From: an uncultured Collinsella sp.
GTDB taxonomy: Bacteria > Actinomycetota > Coriobacteriia > Coriobacteriales > Coriobacteriaceae
DNA: 37,017 nt
Assembly: GCA_900541695.1 (NCBI GenBank)
Contig: UQKL01000020.1
Span: forward strand, 1-37,017
Direction of reading: 5' to 3'
In this document: piece by piece, positions 34,676 to 37,017 of the stretch
How positions within the stretch are numbered: position 1 is the stretch's first letter
Layout: each line of letters begins with the position of its first letter
Translations under genes and position numbers: made by a program
The notes under the pieces: generated by a model
Database searches by the model: none
The model's input: only the letters and a program-made list of their open reading frames with translations
What the model was told of the DNA's origin: nothing

Positions 34676-36292
34676 TTAGTCATCCGACCCTTCGTCCGTG
34701 ATTCCCAGATCATCGAGCGCATCCTTTGCCGCCAACTCCATGGCGGGACCGATCAAGTCGATAAGATCGGTCGCGATAACGCTCTTCTCGCCAAACTCCG
34801 TCGCCGCGGCAAAACCGGCATAGCTATGAAGCGCGACGGCATACGAGTACAGCAGCTCCCAGCGGTCCATCTCATCGCGCATGGTGGCTAGCGTGCCGGC
34901 CAGAATACCCGCAAGGACGTCACCCGAGCCAGCGGTCGCCAACGACGCCGGGCCAGAGAGCGGCAGCAGCACGCGCTCAACACCGCAAATGGCCGTCGTC
35001 GGGCCCTTAGCGATAACAACGAGGTTATCGGAACCGGCGGCCCAGACAACCTTTTGCGCGGCGGCAATCGCGGTTCCAAGGTCATTGACCTCATCACCGG
35101 CGACGAGACGCGAAAGCTCACGATAATGCGGCGTCATGACGAGCGGCTGCTCACGACGATACATCTCGGGATTACTGTCGATGCCATCGATTGCAATCTT
35201 GGCAAGGCAGTTGAGAGCATCGGCATCCAAGATAAGCGGTACGTCGAGCTCAAGCAGACCCGAAACCACCTGCATGGCACCGGCAGATGTCGTCATGCCG
35301 GGACCACACAGCACGCAGCTATATTTCTTGGCAATCTCACATACCGTCATGCGCGCAGCGGCACCAAAAGAACCGCGGGAATCAGATGGAATAGCAAAGA
35401 CCGGAATCGAGGGGAGCGCCATGCGGATAAGGTTGGCACACGCATCCGGAGTCGCGACTGCCACATAGCCGGCGCCTGCGCGGGCAGCGGACTTGGCAGC
35501 CATAATGGCCGCACCAGGATACTGCGCCGATCCGGCAACAATGAGCACCGAGCCGCGCGAGTACTTATCGATATTCGTAGGCAGCGGAGCAAAATAGTCC
35601 ACAAGGTCACCGGGTTCCACGATCTCGGCAGCATGGTCGACATCGTCAATAACCTCATCAAGGCGGTCATACAGACCGCCGCAGACCAGATCGCCTGCAT
35701 ATTCGGGACCGTCAGCGCTGTATAAGCCGATCTTGGGAGCAATCATCGTCACCGTACGCTCGGCATGAATGCAGTCGTCATCCACCACACCCGTCTCGGC
35801 ATTCAGGCCCGAAGGAACATCGATGGAGACAACGCGATCGGCATTTTCATTGACCGTGGGGATCCAGATTGAAAACGGCGCACGAAGATCACCATGAAAA
35901 CCGGTACCAAAAATGGCATCGACTACAACATCAGCCTTATCAATCAGCACCTCCAGCTCATCACGAGAGGGGCCGACACACACATGCACGTCGCGACCAG
36001 CAGTACGACGGGCGACATGACGAGCGAGAGCGGCAGGGATCTCATCCGGCTCAACCGGAGAGACGATATCTACATCAACGCCCTTATGCGTCAGAATGTC
36101 AGCGGCAACCCAGCCATCTCCGCCATTGTTGCCAAAACCGACCAATACAAGAACGCGATCGGGGTTGAGCTTTAAAATCTCGTTGGCAGCAAATTCGCCC
36201 GCCAACTCCATGAGTTCGGCCTTCGAGGTACCCTCACGCTCGATAATATCTTCGAGGCGAACGACTTCCTCGGTACTCAAAACCGGTTTCAT
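34676..36292 (-). CDS. nnr: Bifunctional NAD(P)H-hydrate epimerase / ADP-dependent NAD(P)H-hydrate dehydratase
   Basis: 538 residues in two domains. Residues 1-215 are the YjeF_N epimerase with GFGNNGGDGWVAA and DAIFGTGFHG. Residues 235-515 are the ribokinase-like dehydratase with SVLIVAGSAQYPGAAIMAA, LDADALN, TPHYRELSRL and the nucleotide motif ATAGSGDVLAGILAG. Together they repair hydrated NADH and NADPH. It starts exactly after the acpS stop (no gap) and stops 2 bp before alr, so it is translated in close coupling. Confidence 0.95.
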   Translation of the reverse strand: MKPVLSTEEVVRLEDIIEREGTSKAELMELAGEFAANEILKLNPDRVLVLVGFGNNGGDGWVAADILTHKGVDVDIVSPVEPDEIPAALARHVARRTAGRDVHVCVGPSRDELEVLIDKADVVVDAIFGTGFHGDLRAPFSIWIPTVNENADRVVSIDVPSGLNAETGVVDDDCIHAERTVTMIAPKIGLYSADGPEYAGDLVCGGLYDRLDEVIDDVDHAAEIVEPGDLVDYFAPLPTNIDKYSRGSVLIVAGSAQYPGAAIMAAKSAARAGAGYVAVATPDACANLIRMALPSIPVFAIPSDSRGSFGAAARMTVCEIAKKYSCVLCGPGMTTSAGAMQVVSGLLELDVPLILDADALNCLAKIAIDGIDSNPEMYRREQPLVMTPHYRELSRLVAGDEVNDLGTAIAAAQKVVWAAGSDNLVVIAKGPTTAICGVERVLLPLSGPASLATAGSGDVLAGILAGTLATMRDEMDRWELLYSYAVALHSYAGFAAATEFGEKSVIATDLIDLIGPAMELAAKDALDDLGITDEGSDD

Positions 36293-36832
36293 CTATGCTC
36301 CTAGCGCATCTTGCGGATCATCATCCAGATGTTCCGACAAAGCAGATTGTTGCAGCTGTTCGAGCTCGTCTAAGACAGAACGAGCCTCTTTAAATGTCTG
36401 AGCAACGCGCTCCTTCGTGCTCACCTTTTCTTCCTTGGGTTTAGGTCGAGCATCCTCGGTGATCGCAATGGCATTAGCAACAGCCAAGTCACCCGTCAGA
36501 GTAATAGAAAGAGCGACCTCGACAACGCCCAATTCCTGGGCGATTTCGAGAGCACGGCCCGAAAGCAGCGCTTTTGGCTTGCCGAGCTTATCGCGCGTTA
36601 CGGAAACGTCTTTACGGCCAACGCCCTGGCTAAAACCCGTACCAAGCGCCTTAAGTACCGCCTCGCGAGAAGCAAAACGGCTGGCATAATGCGCGGCAGG
36701 ACGAGACGAGGCATCGCAATACGAACGCTCTTCATCGGTAAACACGCGCCGAGCAAACGCGGGCGTCTTCTCAAGGATTGAATTCATTCGGGAAATCTCG
36801 ACGATATCAACGCCGATTCCGGCTTCGGCCAT
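36293..36832 (-). CDS. acpS: Holo-[acyl-carrier-protein] synthase with C-terminal extension
   Basis: 179 residues from the ATG at 36832, which follows GGAGGTGATT; an ATG at 36844 overlaps that ribosome site. Residues 1-125 match AcpS: GIGVDIVEISRM with the Mg-binding Asp, FTDEERSYC and RFASREAVLKALGTG. It transfers phosphopantetheine from CoA to apo-ACP. AcpS is usually about 120-130 residues; here about 55 extra residues, highly charged and helical (EEKVSTKERVAQTFKEARS), follow. The role of that tail is unknown. First gene of the operon. Confidence 0.94.
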   Translation of the reverse strand: MAEAGIGVDIVEISRMNSILEKTPAFARRVFTDEERSYCDASSRPAAHYASRFASREAVLKALGTGFSQGVGRKDVSVTRDKLGKPKALLSGRALEIAQELGVVEVALSITLTGDLAVANAIAITEDARPKPKEEKVSTKERVAQTFKEARSVLDELEQLQQSALSEHLDDDPQDALGA

Positions 36833-36861
36833 AATCACCTCCATGCTGCACAGACTATGAC

Positions 36862-36891
36862 ATTGTAGCCCGTTCGCAGAAGATGCAACAA
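36862..36891 (-). promoter_or_regulatory. Promoter of the acpS-nnr-alr-udg-tsaE-tsaBD operon
   Basis: On the minus strand TTGTTG (36891-36886), an 18-bp spacer and TACAAT (36867-36862) precede acpS by about 30 bp. No other promoter is obvious within the operon, where gene gaps are 0 to 15 bp or overlaps. Confidence 0.6.
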
Positions 36892-36940
36892 ACGAGGGTC
36901 AAAAACACAGCGACAGTGGAGTGATGGCCCTATAAGCGCA

Positions 36941-36971
36941 AAAAAGGGGGAGGCCGCGAGGCCTCCCCCTT
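36941..36971 (-). terminator. Intrinsic terminator of a leftward gene beyond the right edge
   Basis: A perfect 12-bp stem (36944-36955 with 36960-36971) with a GCGA loop is followed on the minus strand by six U (36945-36940 region). It ends a transcript coming from right of the window, whose coding part is not visible. Confidence 0.85.
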
Positions 36972-37017
36972 CTACATTCCCAATGGCGGCTCGGTGCCGT
37001 CCACCGGTCAGCGGCGC

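Overview
The window looks like a chromosomal segment of a Coriobacteriia bacterium, most likely Collinsella. The grounds are high-GC coding sequence with AT-rich gaps, Coriobacteria-like protein sequences, carbohydrate uptake with glycogen/maltodextrin enzymes, and a compact t6A/alr/nnr/acpS operon. The genus call rests on recognition of gene style and not on a marker gene.

Layout. 1-3590 (leftward): two SIS-domain proteins (one cut by the window edge) preceded by two overlapping GntR/UTRA regulators and a small protein of unknown function, probably an amino-sugar or Amadori-product locus. 3700-6080: a LacI regulator divergent from murB. 6082-8138: an orphan small ORF and a secreted coiled-coil/CHAP-type wall hydrolase. 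8408-13595 (rightward): galE, malQ and glgP. 13693-13990: a non-coding array of four 57-bp palindromic units at a convergent gene junction. 14129-18494 (leftward): a complete CUT1 sugar ABC transporter (lipoprotein, two permeases, ATPase). 18801-19520: a GntR/UTRA regulator divergent from an EIIC-EIIB-HAD phosphatase fusion. 22318-24498: polyprenyl diphosphate synthase, a peptidoglycan-binding-domain protein and tRNA-Gln(TTG). 24953-29188 (leftward): a long disordered protein ending in a JetD-like TOPRIM domain, and CstA with an attenuator-like leader. 30006-36832 (leftward operon): acpS-nnr-alr-udg-tsaE-tsaB/rimI/tsaD.

How the genes work together. The ABC transporter and the PTS-phosphatase fusion would bring in alpha-glucosides. 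MalQ and GlgP would convert unphosphorylated glucans to glucose and glucose-1-phosphate. GTNTANAC-type sites in front of malQ, the ABC operon, gntR and the PTS gene suggest one GntR regulon.

Most unusual signals. (1) A family of long perfect hairpins whose 31-45 bp arms differ at each locus while a 69-70 nt tip is conserved and shows compensatory base changes (6780-6910, 29556-29715, 29859-29993; remnant near 24753; core-less relative at 3712-3784). All lie downstream of leftward genes. (2) The alternating 16-mer array at 13693-13990. (3) A 14-codon Ile/Val-rich leader ORF plus intrinsic terminator in front of cstA. (4) A C10 tract inside the galE promoter spacer. (5) The PTS-HAD and TsaB-RimI-TsaD fusions and the orphan TOPRIM protein.
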